DNA from: Arcicella sp038230735
GTDB lineage: Bacteria; Bacteroidota; Bacteroidia; Cytophagales; Spirosomataceae
Length of the DNA: 64,000 nucleotides
Reading direction: 5' to 3'
Assembly (NCBI GenBank): GCA_038230735.1
Contig: JBBRMR010000006.1
Span: 1 to 64,000, forward strand
A program made the position numbers and the translations under genes. The notes under the pieces were generated by a model. That model was given only the letters and a program-made list of their open reading frames with translations, made no database searches and was not told the DNA's origin. This document shows, piece after piece, positions 1 to 8,297 of this stretch (positions are counted from its first letter, which is position 1; every line of letters begins with the position of its first letter).

Positions 1-6
1 AAAAAA

Positions 7-36
7 CCCCTTGAATTCTTGCGGAATTACAAGGGG
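7..36 (-). terminator. Rho-independent terminator of the beta-barrel gene
   Basis: A 12-bp stem (CCCCTTG plus AATTC on the left, GAATT and CAAGGGG on the right, one bulged A) is followed on the minus strand by a run of six T (bases 1-6 read on the other strand). It lies 35 bases past the stop codon of the minus-strand gene at 71-1030. Confidence 0.8.
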
Positions 37-70
37 CTTGTGGGCTTTTGTAAAGATACCCTATTTATCA

Positions 71-1030
71 CTATTTTATCCGATTTAAGGCAGTTGTTAA
101 TTTAAAATACGGTGCGCCCAATGGAAAAGCCACCGTTCCAAAATCATAAATTGGTCTAAACAACCCTAAATCTAATTGAGTGCGGGGATACAAAAGCCTG
201 ATTCCGTAGGACATAGCCCCATCAACTACCGTCTTAGTATTTATTTGCGTAAATCCTCCCGTGCCAGACGATACGTAAGAGTATGTATTTCGGTCAGTCG
301 TTGTAATTAAATTGTCCATCGTCAAGGCAACTCTACGGCTAACTCGGGTGATTCCACTCAATTGAAATGCGGGTCGTCCAGAGAAAATATTTCCTTGCGA
401 AGCTCCCCAAGTTGCTCCGATAGAAATATTTTTAGTAACAGTCCCAAACGTTCCAACCGCACCAATTGCTCCAAAACCGACATTATTTGAAAATCCAGAA
501 GAAAAAATATACGTTCCTGAAAGCCCGAATCTGATTTTTTCTGATGTTTTGAAAGTATATTTTGCCCCAACGCTTAAAATAGTCGGAGCAATCGTTACAA
601 AGCCGATACTGGCTGAAAAATTATCCGTTAATCCAAAGTTGAATGAGTTGGCAACGATATAAATGTTGGTATATCGAATATCGCCTTGTTTTAAATTGTA
701 CCCACTCTGATTCGCTAAGTATGAAGTGTTACTCAAAGGCTCAAACATTTCATTATTATCGCCAATTGCCTGAAAATCATTTTGTTGGATATACGAAACA
801 TTCTCGGCAGGAATACTGATAACCCCTAAATTCTGAGTTTGAATGGTGTAGGTTTTACCATCGTTTTTAATAATCTTTCCTCGCAATCTTGTGCCGTCTT
901 TGGTTTTTATCGTAACCGTTGGAACAGATTTAGCATTTTTAGTAGTGTCAGCGTAATCTTGTGAGAAGATTTCCTGACTAAAAAAGAACATCAAAAATGA
1001 AAGAAGTGTAAGTTTTAGGTTTTTGCTCAT
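71..1030 (-). CDS. Outer-membrane beta-barrel protein with N-terminal SH3/Sm-like domain, function unknown
   Basis: The 319-residue protein opens with a signal peptide ending near residue 23 (FFFSQEIFSQ). Residues about 37-80 form a compact beta-rich segment (TIKTKDGTRLRGKIIKNDG, then IPAENVSYI) like the small SH3/Sm-fold domains that Bacteroidota place at the start of envelope proteins. The rest alternates hydrophobic and polar residues with many Gly and aromatic residues and ends in KLTTALNRIK, as expected of a transmembrane beta-barrel. The product is therefore probably exported and inserted in the outer membrane. The specific role is not recognisable. It is monocistronic, with its own terminator and an AT-rich leader. 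Confidence 0.6.
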   Translation of the reverse strand: MSKNLKLTLLSFLMFFFSQEIFSQDYADTTKNAKSVPTVTIKTKDGTRLRGKIIKNDGKTYTIQTQNLGVISIPAENVSYIQQNDFQAIGDNNEMFEPLSNTSYLANQSGYNLKQGDIRYTNIYIVANSFNFGLTDNFSASIGFVTIAPTILSVGAKYTFKTSEKIRFGLSGTYIFSSGFSNNVGFGAIGAVGTFGTVTKNISIGATWGASQGNIFSGRPAFQLSGITRVSRRVALTMDNLITTTDRNTYSYVSSGTGGFTQINTKTVVDGAMSYGIRLLYPRTQLDLGLFRPIYDFGTVAFPLGAPYFKLTTALNRIK

Positions 1031-1092
1031 GTGATTTTTATTTATAGATTTTTATTTTAACAATTTCCTACGCTCCGTTCCCCTACTTTTGG

Positions 1093-2112
1093 TTAATCTA
1101 ATTGCAATAAAAATGCCATTGTATCAACGCCATCGGCATAATCCCAGAGTTTGGGTTTTTGAGCATCCCCAAAATTTTGACTTTTTGAAAACCAACCATC
1201 TTTTGAAACGATACATTGAATTTTATCTGAATTTGCCTCAATTTGGATCTTTAAATCTTCTTCATTCGTATAAGTTGAATAATAAACTACTGAGATTGGC
1301 GAAACCAAAGATTCGTTTTCAGTAAGCAATAAAAAGCCATTATCAAGGTGATGAATCATGTTTACTAAATAAATGGACTTATTGTAATCGTAATTATTTT
1401 TGTATTTGTGGTGATAAAAAATATCTCCCAAAGGCTCAATGGAATCTAAAAACTTCGTGAAATCATAACCTTCTGGCACGTATAATTTTGAAATATTCCG
1501 ACAACCCAATCCGTAATATTCCGTTATATCTTTTCCTAAATTGAAAAAATTATCTTCGCTTTCATTTCCATTTAAAATACCGATTGATGAACGATTTTTA
1601 CGAATAATATGAGGTTTATTTCTGAAATAATATTCAAAATGCTTCGCTGAATTATCTGAACCAGTGGCAATTAGTCCATCCACTTCATTGAGTTTATCGG
1701 CAATTCTTATTTCTAAATTTGGGTCAATTTCCAAGAGTTTTTCAATTAAACCCAACATAATTGCGGAATCTTGCGAACTCAACTTTGCCACACACACATG
1801 ACCCGAAAGCACAATCGTTAATAAATCGTGAAAACCCACCGCAGGAATATTACCCGCCATAATTACACCAATACTTTTTACGATTTCGGGTTTATCGGGA
1901 ATTTCGTATAATGACGACCATTGTTCCAAAAGGGTTGCATCTAAATAATAATTAGCAATGGTTTCCAAGGATTTTTTAGTATTTTCAAGGGTAAACCAAT
2001 TGTTTTGATTTCTTGCCTTGTATGCCCAAAGTTCAATTTCTTCCTTATTTTTTTTGTCCCTTAAAAAGACACCTAATTGCTCAAAAGCCTTGATTCTTGC
2101 CTGTAAAGTCAT
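1093..2112 (-). CDS. Acyl-CoA reductase, LuxC family
   Basis: The protein (339 aa from the ATG at 2112; an upstream TTG would add four residues) matches the LuxC acyl-CoA reductase family, which reduces long-chain acyl-CoA to aldehyde with NAD(P)H. Visible landmarks are the MAGNIPAVGFHD segment (about residues 85-96), typical of aldehyde-dehydrogenase-fold nucleotide binding in LuxC, and the YYGLGCRNISK segment with the probable nucleophilic Cys near residue 204. It is shorter than Vibrio LuxC (about 480 aa), as is usual in Bacteroidota. No luciferase or LuxD/E genes are near, so bioluminescence is not implied. It is divergent from a dicluster ferredoxin, which could be an electron partner (inference only). 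Confidence 0.8.
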   Translation of the reverse strand: MTLQARIKAFEQLGVFLRDKKNKEEIELWAYKARNQNNWFTLENTKKSLETIANYYLDATLLEQWSSLYEIPDKPEIVKSIGVIMAGNIPAVGFHDLLTIVLSGHVCVAKLSSQDSAIMLGLIEKLLEIDPNLEIRIADKLNEVDGLIATGSDNSAKHFEYYFRNKPHIIRKNRSSIGILNGNESEDNFFNLGKDITEYYGLGCRNISKLYVPEGYDFTKFLDSIEPLGDIFYHHKYKNNYDYNKSIYLVNMIHHLDNGFLLLTENESLVSPISVVYYSTYTNEEDLKIQIEANSDKIQCIVSKDGWFSKSQNFGDAQKPKLWDYADGVDTMAFLLQLD

Positions 2113-2299
2113 ATTTTGTTTCAATTTTTATGCAAGTTACTCAAAAAGGGTAAATAATTTTTTTACAATAGTCTTCAAACTTTATAGGCTATTCAAAGTT
2201 TACCTATTAAATTTGTATTGTATTTGAAAGTAGGGTCAATAAAAATATAAGTTTATTTTATCTAAACTCACAAGCCCTAAACTCATAAACTAAAAAGAT

Positions 2300-2647
2300 A
2301 TGGCAATTGTAATAACAGAAGAGTGTATTAACTGTGGAGCTTGTGAACCAGAATGTCCAAATACCGCCATTTATGAAGGTGGAATTGAATGGACTTGGGC
2401 AGGTGGTACAAAATTAATAGATGTTGAATTAGAAGACGGTTCAGTTATCGCTGGGAAAGCCCCAATGACTCCTGTTTCCGATGAATTTTATTATATAGTT
2501 CCCGATAAGTGTACGGAGTGTATGGGTTTTCATGAAGAACCTCAATGTGCGGCGGTTTGTCCAGTAGATTGTTGTGTACCAGACCCCGACCATGCGGAAG
2601 ATGAAGAAACCTTGTTGGCAAAGAAAGCATGGTTACACGCTGAATGA
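2300..2647 (+). CDS. 4Fe-4S dicluster ferredoxin
   Basis: A 115-residue cytoplasmic electron carrier. The first cluster motif is CINCGACEPECP (Cys 9, 12, 15, 19). The second is CTEC, then Cys 83 and Cys 87 followed by Pro, with a longer spacing between its second and third Cys, as in the YfhL/FdxA-like ferredoxins annotated in Bacteroidota. An insert of about 40 residues separates the two motifs. It is monocistronic, transcribed away from the acyl-CoA reductase across a 187-bp gap, and followed by a clear terminator. The physiological partner is unknown. Confidence 0.9.
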   Translation: MAIVITEECINCGACEPECPNTAIYEGGIEWTWAGGTKLIDVELEDGSVIAGKAPMTPVSDEFYYIVPDKCTECMGFHEEPQCAAVCPVDCCVPDPDHAEDEETLLAKKAWLHAE

Positions 2648-2667
2648 TATAGCTATCATTTTTATAT

Positions 2668-2702
2668 AAATCCCTGATTTGGAAACAAGTTAGGGATTTT
2701 TT
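2668..2702 (+). terminator. Terminator of the ferredoxin gene
   Basis: AAATCCCT and AGGGATTT form an 8-bp stem with a 16-base loop, followed by a T run, 20 bases after the ferredoxin stop codon. Confidence 0.8.
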
Positions 2703-2759
2703 GTTGGTTGTAGTTGAGCTAATTTAATATTTTAATCTTTGCGATAACTTAACATGGTA

Positions 2760-2792
2760 AATCCTTATCGGTTTTTGAAACCGATAAGGATT
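2760..2792. repeat. Perfect 15-bp inverted repeat with 3-base loop
   Basis: Arms AATCCTTATCGGTTT and AAACCGATAAGGATT around the loop TTG. It is not followed by a T run and lies 58 bases beyond the ferredoxin terminator. About 20 bases upstream is AATCTTTG (2735-2742), close to the Bacteroidota -7 box, so the hairpin might be the start of a short transcript (inference). Confidence 0.7.
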
Positions 2793-3016
2793 ATTGTCAA
2801 TATACAAATTTAATAATTCTTCAAATAATCATATTTTTTCTTGAAATTTCAATTATATAATATTTGGTTTTTCGATACTTTTACAGAATATGTTGAAAAT
2901 TAATCGGGCGATTAATTAAAAAATGAATATTTCCTTAAAATAGGTTTCATTTTAGCGTATAATTGGATTATTTTTTGAAAAATACTTAAAAATAGGTTAA
3001 ATAATTATATATAAAA

Positions 3017-3048
3017 TTTGGATTAGTGAATTTTACCTATAATCTTTG
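3017..3048 (+). promoter_or_regulatory. Probable promoter of porin-amtB
   Basis: TTTG (3017-3020), a 20-base spacer, then AATCTTTG (3041-3048), one base away from the Bacteroidota -7 consensus TAnnTTTG. It ends 45 bases before the porin start. Confidence 0.55.
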
Positions 3049-3093
3049 CATTGTAATCAAGCATTTAATTAAAACACGAAACAAAATATTATT

Positions 3094-4272
3094 ATGAAAA
3101 AAACCTTAACCACCGCATTTTCTTTGCTTTTAGGCTTTTCAGCATTTTCACAGGAAAAGACAGAAGATAAAGGAAAATTCACATTTTCGGGATATGTAGA
3201 TTCTTACTACATGGCGAACTTTAATAGCCCACAGGATAGAACAAATTTAGGTGCATCTGGGTCAGCAAGAGCATTCGACCAAAAAGCGGGTCAGTTCTCA
3301 TTAGGTCTTATTCAAACCAAAATGACTTACTCAACTTCAAAGATTGACATTGTTGGAGATTTAACCTTTGGACCCAATGCAGACTTAGGAAATTACGGTA
3401 ATGTTATCGGTCGTATTCCTGGCTCCACAGGAACTGCACTCGCTATCAAACAAGCCTACGTAGCTTGGAAAGCAACTGATAAATTAACCCTAACAATGGG
3501 GCAGTTTGGAACTCATATCGGTTATGAAGTAATTGATGCTCCTGTAAATTACCATTATTCATTGTCAAATTTATTCAACAATGGTCCTTTCTATCATGTA
3601 GGTTTGAAGGCTCAATATAATTTCTCTGATAAAGTATATTTGATGGCAGGAATTGTCAATAATGTTGATAACTTAGATGATAATAACCGTGCAAAAGGAA
3701 TAATTGCTCAGTTATTCGTTTCCCCCATTACAGGTTGGAATGTGTATTTGAATGCCATTTCTTCAAACGAAGCTAATGCGGATGCCACAGGAAAAACACC
3801 AGATGCAACTTATTCATTATTTGATTTGACAACTACTTACCAAATCACTCCCAAATTTATGGTAGGTTTGAATGCAGCAAGTGGCTCACAACAAGGTGAT
3901 TATCAAACGCTAACGACAAACCCTAAATTTGCTAAAACTTCAGGAACTTGGGGCGGTGTAGCATTATATACCAATTATTCAGTTTCGGATGTGTTTAGTA
4001 TTGGAGCAAGATATGAAAACTTTGCTAATCAAGATGGTGTACGTGGCTTAAGAATCACGGATACAAATGCGGATGGAAGTTTGAAATCAATAACTGGCGT
4101 TACCGTAAATTCACTGACTATTACTTCAACATTTACGGTAGCTGACGGTCATTTACTAATTAAGCCAGAATTCAGATCAGATGCTTACGACAAAAATTTC
4201 TTCAAGAATGGCGATGGCGTAGATGTAAAATCACAAGCAACTTTGGGTTTAGCGGTTATTGCTAAATTCTAA
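3094..4272 (+). CDS. Outer-membrane porin of the ammonium-uptake locus
   Basis: A 392-residue protein with a signal peptide cut near residue 20 (...FSAFSQ) and a beta-barrel body starting FTFSGYVDSYYMANF, which resembles the phosphate-selective/BBP2-like porin families common in Bacteroidota. Repeated amphipathic strands end in a C-terminal aromatic residue (LAVIAKF), as expected for an outer-membrane barrel. It lies 54 bp upstream of amtB on the same strand with one promoter in front, so it probably delivers ammonium or small nitrogen compounds to the periplasm for AmtB. That role is inferred from context. Confidence 0.75.
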   Translation: MKKTLTTAFSLLLGFSAFSQEKTEDKGKFTFSGYVDSYYMANFNSPQDRTNLGASGSARAFDQKAGQFSLGLIQTKMTYSTSKIDIVGDLTFGPNADLGNYGNVIGRIPGSTGTALAIKQAYVAWKATDKLTLTMGQFGTHIGYEVIDAPVNYHYSLSNLFNNGPFYHVGLKAQYNFSDKVYLMAGIVNNVDNLDDNNRAKGIIAQLFVSPITGWNVYLNAISSNEANADATGKTPDATYSLFDLTTTYQITPKFMVGLNAASGSQQGDYQTLTTNPKFAKTSGTWGGVALYTNYSVSDVFSIGARYENFANQDGVRGLRITDTNADGSLKSITGVTVNSLTITSTFTVADGHLLIKPEFRSDAYDKNFFKNGDGVDVKSQATLGLAVIAKF

Positions 4273-4326
4273 TCATATTTTTTTTCTGTAAACAAATCCA
4301 TTTAAAACCCTTAAATCAAAAACCAC

Positions 4327-5667
4327 ATGACACAGCAAAAACCATCATGGTTGCCGATTGGCATCTTGCTTTTAATTGCAATCGGAGCAGCATTTGTACC
4401 TGCACCTGGTGCAGCAGTAACGGAAGGCATCAACACGGGCGATACTGCTTGGATGCTTGTTTCTTCGGGACTTGTTCTTTTAATGACCCCTGGATTGGCA
4501 TATTTCTACGGAGGTATGGTAAATCACAAAAACGTAATCTCAACGATGTTGCAATCTTTTATTGCCATGGGAGTTATTACCGTTATTTGGATAGTATTTG
4601 GTTTCAGTTTAGCTTTCGGCGAAACTGTTGGAGGTTACATTGGAAATCCAATGACTTATTTCATGTTTCAAGGTGTATTTGATGGAAAGCCTTGGTCATT
4701 AGCACCAACAATTCCATTGGCTTTATTTGCTTTTTTCCAAATGAAGTTTGCCGTAATCACGCCTGCTTTAATTTCAGGAGCTTTGGCTGAACGTATTAAT
4801 TTCCGTGCCTTTGTATTGTTTATGGTACTGTTTTGCGTAATTGTTTATGCTCCTTTGGCTCACTGGACGTGGCATCCAGAAGGATTTTTATTCAAAATGG
4901 GAGTTCTTGACTTTGCGGGTGGTACTGTTGTTCACATGAGTGCAGGCTGGGCGGCTTTGGCTGGTGCGATATATTTAAAACGTCGTAAATCACACGTTGA
5001 GGCAAATGTTTTACCTCCCGCAAACATTCCTTATGTGTTGTTAGGTACTGGTTTATTATGGTTCGGATGGTTCGGTTTCAATGCTGGTTCGGCGGTTGGG
5101 GCGAGTCCTTTGGCAGTGTCGGCATTTGCCACAACGCACGTTGCAGCAGCTTCGGCAGGTTTATCTTGGATTTTGTTTGATGTAACACGTGGGCGTAAAG
5201 TCTCAGCCCTTGGATTTTGTATCGGTGCGGTAGTTGGATTGGTAGCGATTACACCAGCATCGGGTTTCGTTTCAGTTACAGCAGCAATTTTCATCGGAAC
5301 GGTAGCAGCAATTATTTCAAATATTACTGCCCATTGGAGAGCAAACTCTAAATTGGATGATACGCTTGATGTGTTTCCGTGTCATGGAGTTGGTGGAATG
5401 GTAGGTATGGTAATGACGGGTTTATTTGCTTCAAAAGCTGTTAATTCAGTAGTGTTAGACAATGAACAAGGTTTATTTATCACCAAAGACCCAACATTAT
5501 TTTTAAAACATTTATTAGCATTAGTGATTGTATCAGTTTTTGCATTTGGAATGTCGTATTTCTTGTTGTTTGTAACAGATAAAATCATTCCTTTGCGTGT
5601 AACCGAAGAAGAAGAAAGAGTAGGATTAGATATTTCTCAACACGATGAGATGTTGATTGAAGCCTAA
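4327..5667 (+). CDS. Ammonium transporter AmtB
   Basis: A 446-residue polytopic inner-membrane protein of the Amt/Rh family. The two pore histidines of the family are present: His 203 in VVHMSAGW and His 353 in DVFPCHGVGG. The signature GGMVNHKNV follows the second membrane segment. An N-terminal hydrophobic stretch (residues 8-28) could be a signal peptide, as in E. coli AmtB. The channel conducts NH3/NH4+ into the cytoplasm. It follows a porin in one transcription unit. Unlike most bacteria, no glnK/PII gene is adjacent; the next gene is thioredoxin after two terminators. Confidence 0.95.
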   Translation: MTQQKPSWLPIGILLLIAIGAAFVPAPGAAVTEGINTGDTAWMLVSSGLVLLMTPGLAYFYGGMVNHKNVISTMLQSFIAMGVITVIWIVFGFSLAFGETVGGYIGNPMTYFMFQGVFDGKPWSLAPTIPLALFAFFQMKFAVITPALISGALAERINFRAFVLFMVLFCVIVYAPLAHWTWHPEGFLFKMGVLDFAGGTVVHMSAGWAALAGAIYLKRRKSHVEANVLPPANIPYVLLGTGLLWFGWFGFNAGSAVGASPLAVSAFATTHVAAASAGLSWILFDVTRGRKVSALGFCIGAVVGLVAITPASGFVSVTAAIFIGTVAAIISNITAHWRANSKLDDTLDVFPCHGVGGMVGMVMTGLFASKAVNSVVLDNEQGLFITKDPTLFLKHLLALVIVSVFAFGMSYFLLFVTDKIIPLRVTEEEERVGLDISQHDEMLIEA

Positions 5668-5682
5668 AAATAGCAAAGCATG

Positions 5683-5709
5683 ACCACAAGTAATGGTTCT
5701 TGTGGTTTT
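5683..5709 (+). terminator. First terminator after amtB
   Basis: ACCACAAG / CTTGTGGT 8-bp stem with an 8-base loop followed by TTTG, 15 bases past the amtB stop. Confidence 0.65.
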
Positions 5710-5720
5710 GTTTCAGAAAG

Positions 5721-5755
5721 AAAGCCCTCAGATTCTGTCAGAGGGCTTTTTATTT
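5721..5755 (+). terminator. Second terminator after amtB
   Basis: AAAGCCCTC / GAGGGCTTT 9-bp stem, 11-base loop, then TTATTTG. It is tandem with the preceding hairpin and also reads as a terminator on the opposite strand. Confidence 0.75.
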
Positions 5756-5797
5756 GCCCCTAAAGAAATTGAACTAAAATATTCCAACTTGATGTTC

Positions 5798-5805
5798 TAA
5801 TTTTG
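5798..5805 (+). promoter_or_regulatory. -7 box of trxA
   Basis: TAATTTTG matches TAnnTTTG exactly, 34 bases before the trxA start. No good TTG -33 element is seen at the normal spacing. Confidence 0.5.
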
Positions 5806-5839
5806 AATTTAGAATTTTAAACAAAAACAAATAATTAAA

Positions 5840-6163
5840 ATGGGAAAATACGTAGTTGCAACTGATGAAAATTTTCAGGAACTAATAAATTCAGACAAAC
5901 CAGTATTGGTAGATTTTTGGGCAGAATGGTGTGGACCTTGTAAAATGATTGGACCAATCGTTGAGGAGTTAGCGGGTGATTTGGAAGGTCAGGCAGTTAT
6001 TGCCAAAATGGATGTAGATGCCAATTCAACGATTCCCTCTTCGTTGGGCATTCGTTCAATTCCAACTTTGATGATTTTCAAAAATGGAGAATTGAAAGAA
6101 AGATTAGTTGGTGGAAATATACCAAAAGCAGTTTTAGCACAAACGCTTTTGAAACACGCATAA
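5840..6163 (+). CDS. Thioredoxin
   Basis: A 107-residue classical thioredoxin, full length for the family. The active site WCGPCK has redox Cys 31 and 34. The cis-proline motif SIPT (Pro 75) and the buried Asp in PVLVDFWAEW are present. It is a cytoplasmic protein-disulfide reductase recycled by thioredoxin reductase, which is not in this window. It is a single gene between the amtB terminators and a convergent aminotransferase. Confidence 0.97.
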   Translation: MGKYVVATDENFQELINSDKPVLVDFWAEWCGPCKMIGPIVEELAGDLEGQAVIAKMDVDANSTIPSSLGIRSIPTLMIFKNGELKERLVGGNIPKAVLAQTLLKHA

Positions 6164-6177
6164 TTCAGTGAACAATT

Positions 6178-6240
6178 AACAGTGAACAATCAAGCGATGA
6201 ACCGCTAACAGATATTTTTCTGCGACAATTGTTCACTGTT
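6178..6240. repeat. Inverted repeat in the convergent trxA / aminotransferase gap
   Basis: Perfect 13-bp arms (AACAGTGAACAAT, 6178-6190; ATTGTTCACTGTT, 6228-6240) flank 37 bases. The arms also occur as loose variants of TGTTCACTGTT at 55400-55438. Likely a bidirectional terminator. Confidence 0.65.
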
Positions 6241-6243
6241 TTC

Positions 6244-7440
6244 TTAATGTATTGATTCCAAAATAAGCCCACAAGCCTTTATAATTTCTTCCTCAGTAAT
6301 AATCAAGGGTGGGGCAATTCTCATGGAATTATCACAAAATAAAAACCAATCCGTAATTACTCCCTTTTCAATCGCTCTATCAATAATTGGTTTTAACATA
6401 TCAAAATCCTGAAATTCAACCGCCATTATTAAACCTTGATTCCGAACTTCTTTGATTTTTGGGTGAATTAATAAATCTTTGAAAATCTCAGCTTTACGAT
6501 TTATATTTTCTAATAAGCTTTCTTCTAAAATTACCTTTAAAGTAGCTAATGAAGCAGCTGCACTCACGGGATGTCCGCCAAAAGTTGTGATATGTCCCAA
6601 GATGGGATTATTCTTAAAAACGCCCATTACTTTCTCATTGGCGATAAAAGCCCCGATGGGCATTCCACCACCCATACCTTTTGCACATAGCAACACATCT
6701 GGATAAAAACTAAATTGCTCGAATGCCCAGAACGTTCCTGTTCGTCCAAAACCCGTTTGGATTTCATCAATAATTAATAACGTCCCTGTTAAATCGCATT
6801 GCTTTCTGAGTTCGATAAAATATTGAACGTCGGGTACTCGCACTCCCGCCTCTCCTGCAATTATTTCAATAAAAACGGCGGCAGTTCTACAAGATATTTG
6901 TTGAATATCATCGAAATTGCCATGTCTAATTTGCTTGATTTGCGGTAATAATGGGCGATAATTTCTTTTAAAATTTTCACTGCCCGAAAGTGATAAAGCA
7001 CCTTGTGTAGCCCCGTGATAGGCATTTACACATGAAATAATTTCCTGCCGACCAGTATATCGCTTGGCTAATTTCATGGCTCCTTCCACGGCTTCCGTTC
7101 CTGAATTGGTGAAATAAACATTATCTAAAACAGGATATTTTCGACAACCTTTATCAAGCGTTTTCACCAAAGCCTCCGCCAAAAGCACTTGGGGCGTTTG
7201 AACGTATTCACCATAAACCATCAGATGCAAATACTTATCTACTTGACTATGAATAGCTTCCACCACTTTTGGATGTCGATGACCAACATTTGAGACCCCA
7301 ATTCCAGATATTAAATCCATAAATTGCTTGCCGTCTTTTCCGAACATATATACGCCCTCCGCCCGTTCGATTTCCAAAGCCAAAGGAAAATCGGAGGTTT
7401 GAGCAACGTTTTTTAAAAATAATTGTCTGTGTGTGAGCAT
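6244..7440 (-). CDS. Class III aminotransferase (aspartate aminotransferase family protein)
   Basis: A 398-residue PLP enzyme of fold type I, class III (the acetylornithine/ornithine/GABA aminotransferase group). The PLP-binding Asp is in LLIIDEIQTGFGRTG (Asp 225), the Schiff-base Lys is Lys 254 in LLCAKGMGGGMPIG, and SGTEAVEGAMKLA (about 113-125) forms the phosphate loop. It moves an amino group between an omega- or alpha-amine and 2-oxoglutarate. The exact substrate cannot be read from the sequence, and there are no neighbouring arginine or GABA genes. Full length for the family, with an ATG start and an AT-rich leader. Confidence 0.85.
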   Translation of the reverse strand: MLTHRQLFLKNVAQTSDFPLALEIERAEGVYMFGKDGKQFMDLISGIGVSNVGHRHPKVVEAIHSQVDKYLHLMVYGEYVQTPQVLLAEALVKTLDKGCRKYPVLDNVYFTNSGTEAVEGAMKLAKRYTGRQEIISCVNAYHGATQGALSLSGSENFKRNYRPLLPQIKQIRHGNFDDIQQISCRTAAVFIEIIAGEAGVRVPDVQYFIELRKQCDLTGTLLIIDEIQTGFGRTGTFWAFEQFSFYPDVLLCAKGMGGGMPIGAFIANEKVMGVFKNNPILGHITTFGGHPVSAAASLATLKVILEESLLENINRKAEIFKDLLIHPKIKEVRNQGLIMAVEFQDFDMLKPIIDRAIEKGVITDWFLFCDNSMRIAPPLIITEEEIIKACGLILESIH

Positions 7441-7662
7441 TTTTTAGTAATTAGGAAATAAGTAATGAGTTAAATGGACTTGTATTTATGTAAAATCAAG
7501 GTTTGATTATGGATATTGATTCTACTTTGGAGAAATACTTGATACTTATTTACTCAATACTTTATAATACTGGACAAAGTTACTCTATAAATTCTTTCAA
7601 AATAGAAACAAAGTTTTTGTGCTGCGTGTTATCTTATTACAGCTTATTCTTCTCAAAAAGAC

Positions 7663-8295
7663 ATGGACAAATCAGAAAAAATAAAGCAAACATACATTGA
7701 GTTCTTCCTTGAAAACGGGACTCAACCACCTTCCGTTTATTCGTTTACGAAAAAATTGAAAATGAAAGAAGTAGAATTCTACGATCATTACAATTCCTTT
7801 GAATTATTAGAAAGTGATATTTGGTTGGGATTTTTGAAAGAAGTTATCCTCAAAATAGAAAGCGACTCGGTTTATGCAACTTATACAGTTCGGGAGAAAC
7901 TTTTAGCTTTTTATTACACTTGGGTTGAAGTTTTGAAAAATAATCGAAGTTATGCTTCTCAGACTTGGCGTTTGATTGATAAAAGAAAACTAAAAACGCC
8001 CGTTTTTATGACCGATTTAAAAGTAGGTTTCAAAGAATATGCTCGTGATTTGGTGATGGAAGGCAAAGAAAGTCAAGAAGTTACACCCCGCAGATTCTTG
8101 GATGACCGTTACCCAGATGGTTTTTGGATTCAGTTTTTGATGATTCTTGACTTTTGGGTGAAAGACAAATCCAAAGGCTTTGAAAATACCGATGCCATGA
8201 TTGAAAAATCGGTCAATACATCCTTTGATTTAATGGGTTCGACTGCCCTTGATTCAGTCCTTGATTTTGCAAAATTTATGTATCAAAACAGATAG
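7663..8295 (+). CDS. TetR-family-like transcriptional regulator
   Basis: A 210-residue, mostly alpha-helical protein. The N-terminal 50 residues have the length and pattern of a TetR helix-turn-helix (residues about 5-45, with FTKKLKMKEVEFYDHYNSF as the probable recognition region), though divergent from the consensus. The remainder would be a ligand-binding/dimerisation domain. It ends two bases before an ABC1/UbiB kinase-like gene, so the two are almost certainly co-transcribed. This regulator-kinase pairing recurs in Bacteroidota as far as I know. The ligand is unknown. Confidence 0.65.
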   Translation: MDKSEKIKQTYIEFFLENGTQPPSVYSFTKKLKMKEVEFYDHYNSFELLESDIWLGFLKEVILKIESDSVYATYTVREKLLAFYYTWVEVLKNNRSYASQTWRLIDKRKLKTPVFMTDLKVGFKEYARDLVMEGKESQEVTPRRFLDDRYPDGFWIQFLMILDFWVKDKSKGFENTDAMIEKSVNTSFDLMGSTALDSVLDFAKFMYQNR

Positions 8296-8297
8296 AT

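Larger units (their letters stand above)
2703..3093. other. Gene-free AT-rich gap between ferredoxin and porin
   Basis: No convincing ORF. The gap holds a perfect palindrome (2760-2792, listed separately) and a promoter before the porin. The rest is featureless A/T runs. Confidence 0.6.

Noticed and set aside
1093..2112. Bioluminescence locus
   Set aside because: Only a LuxC-like protein is present; no luxAB, luxD or luxE.
7503..7700. Plus-strand ORF of 65 codons before the TetR-like gene
   Set aside because: It overlaps the start of the regulator gene in another frame and shows no family features.
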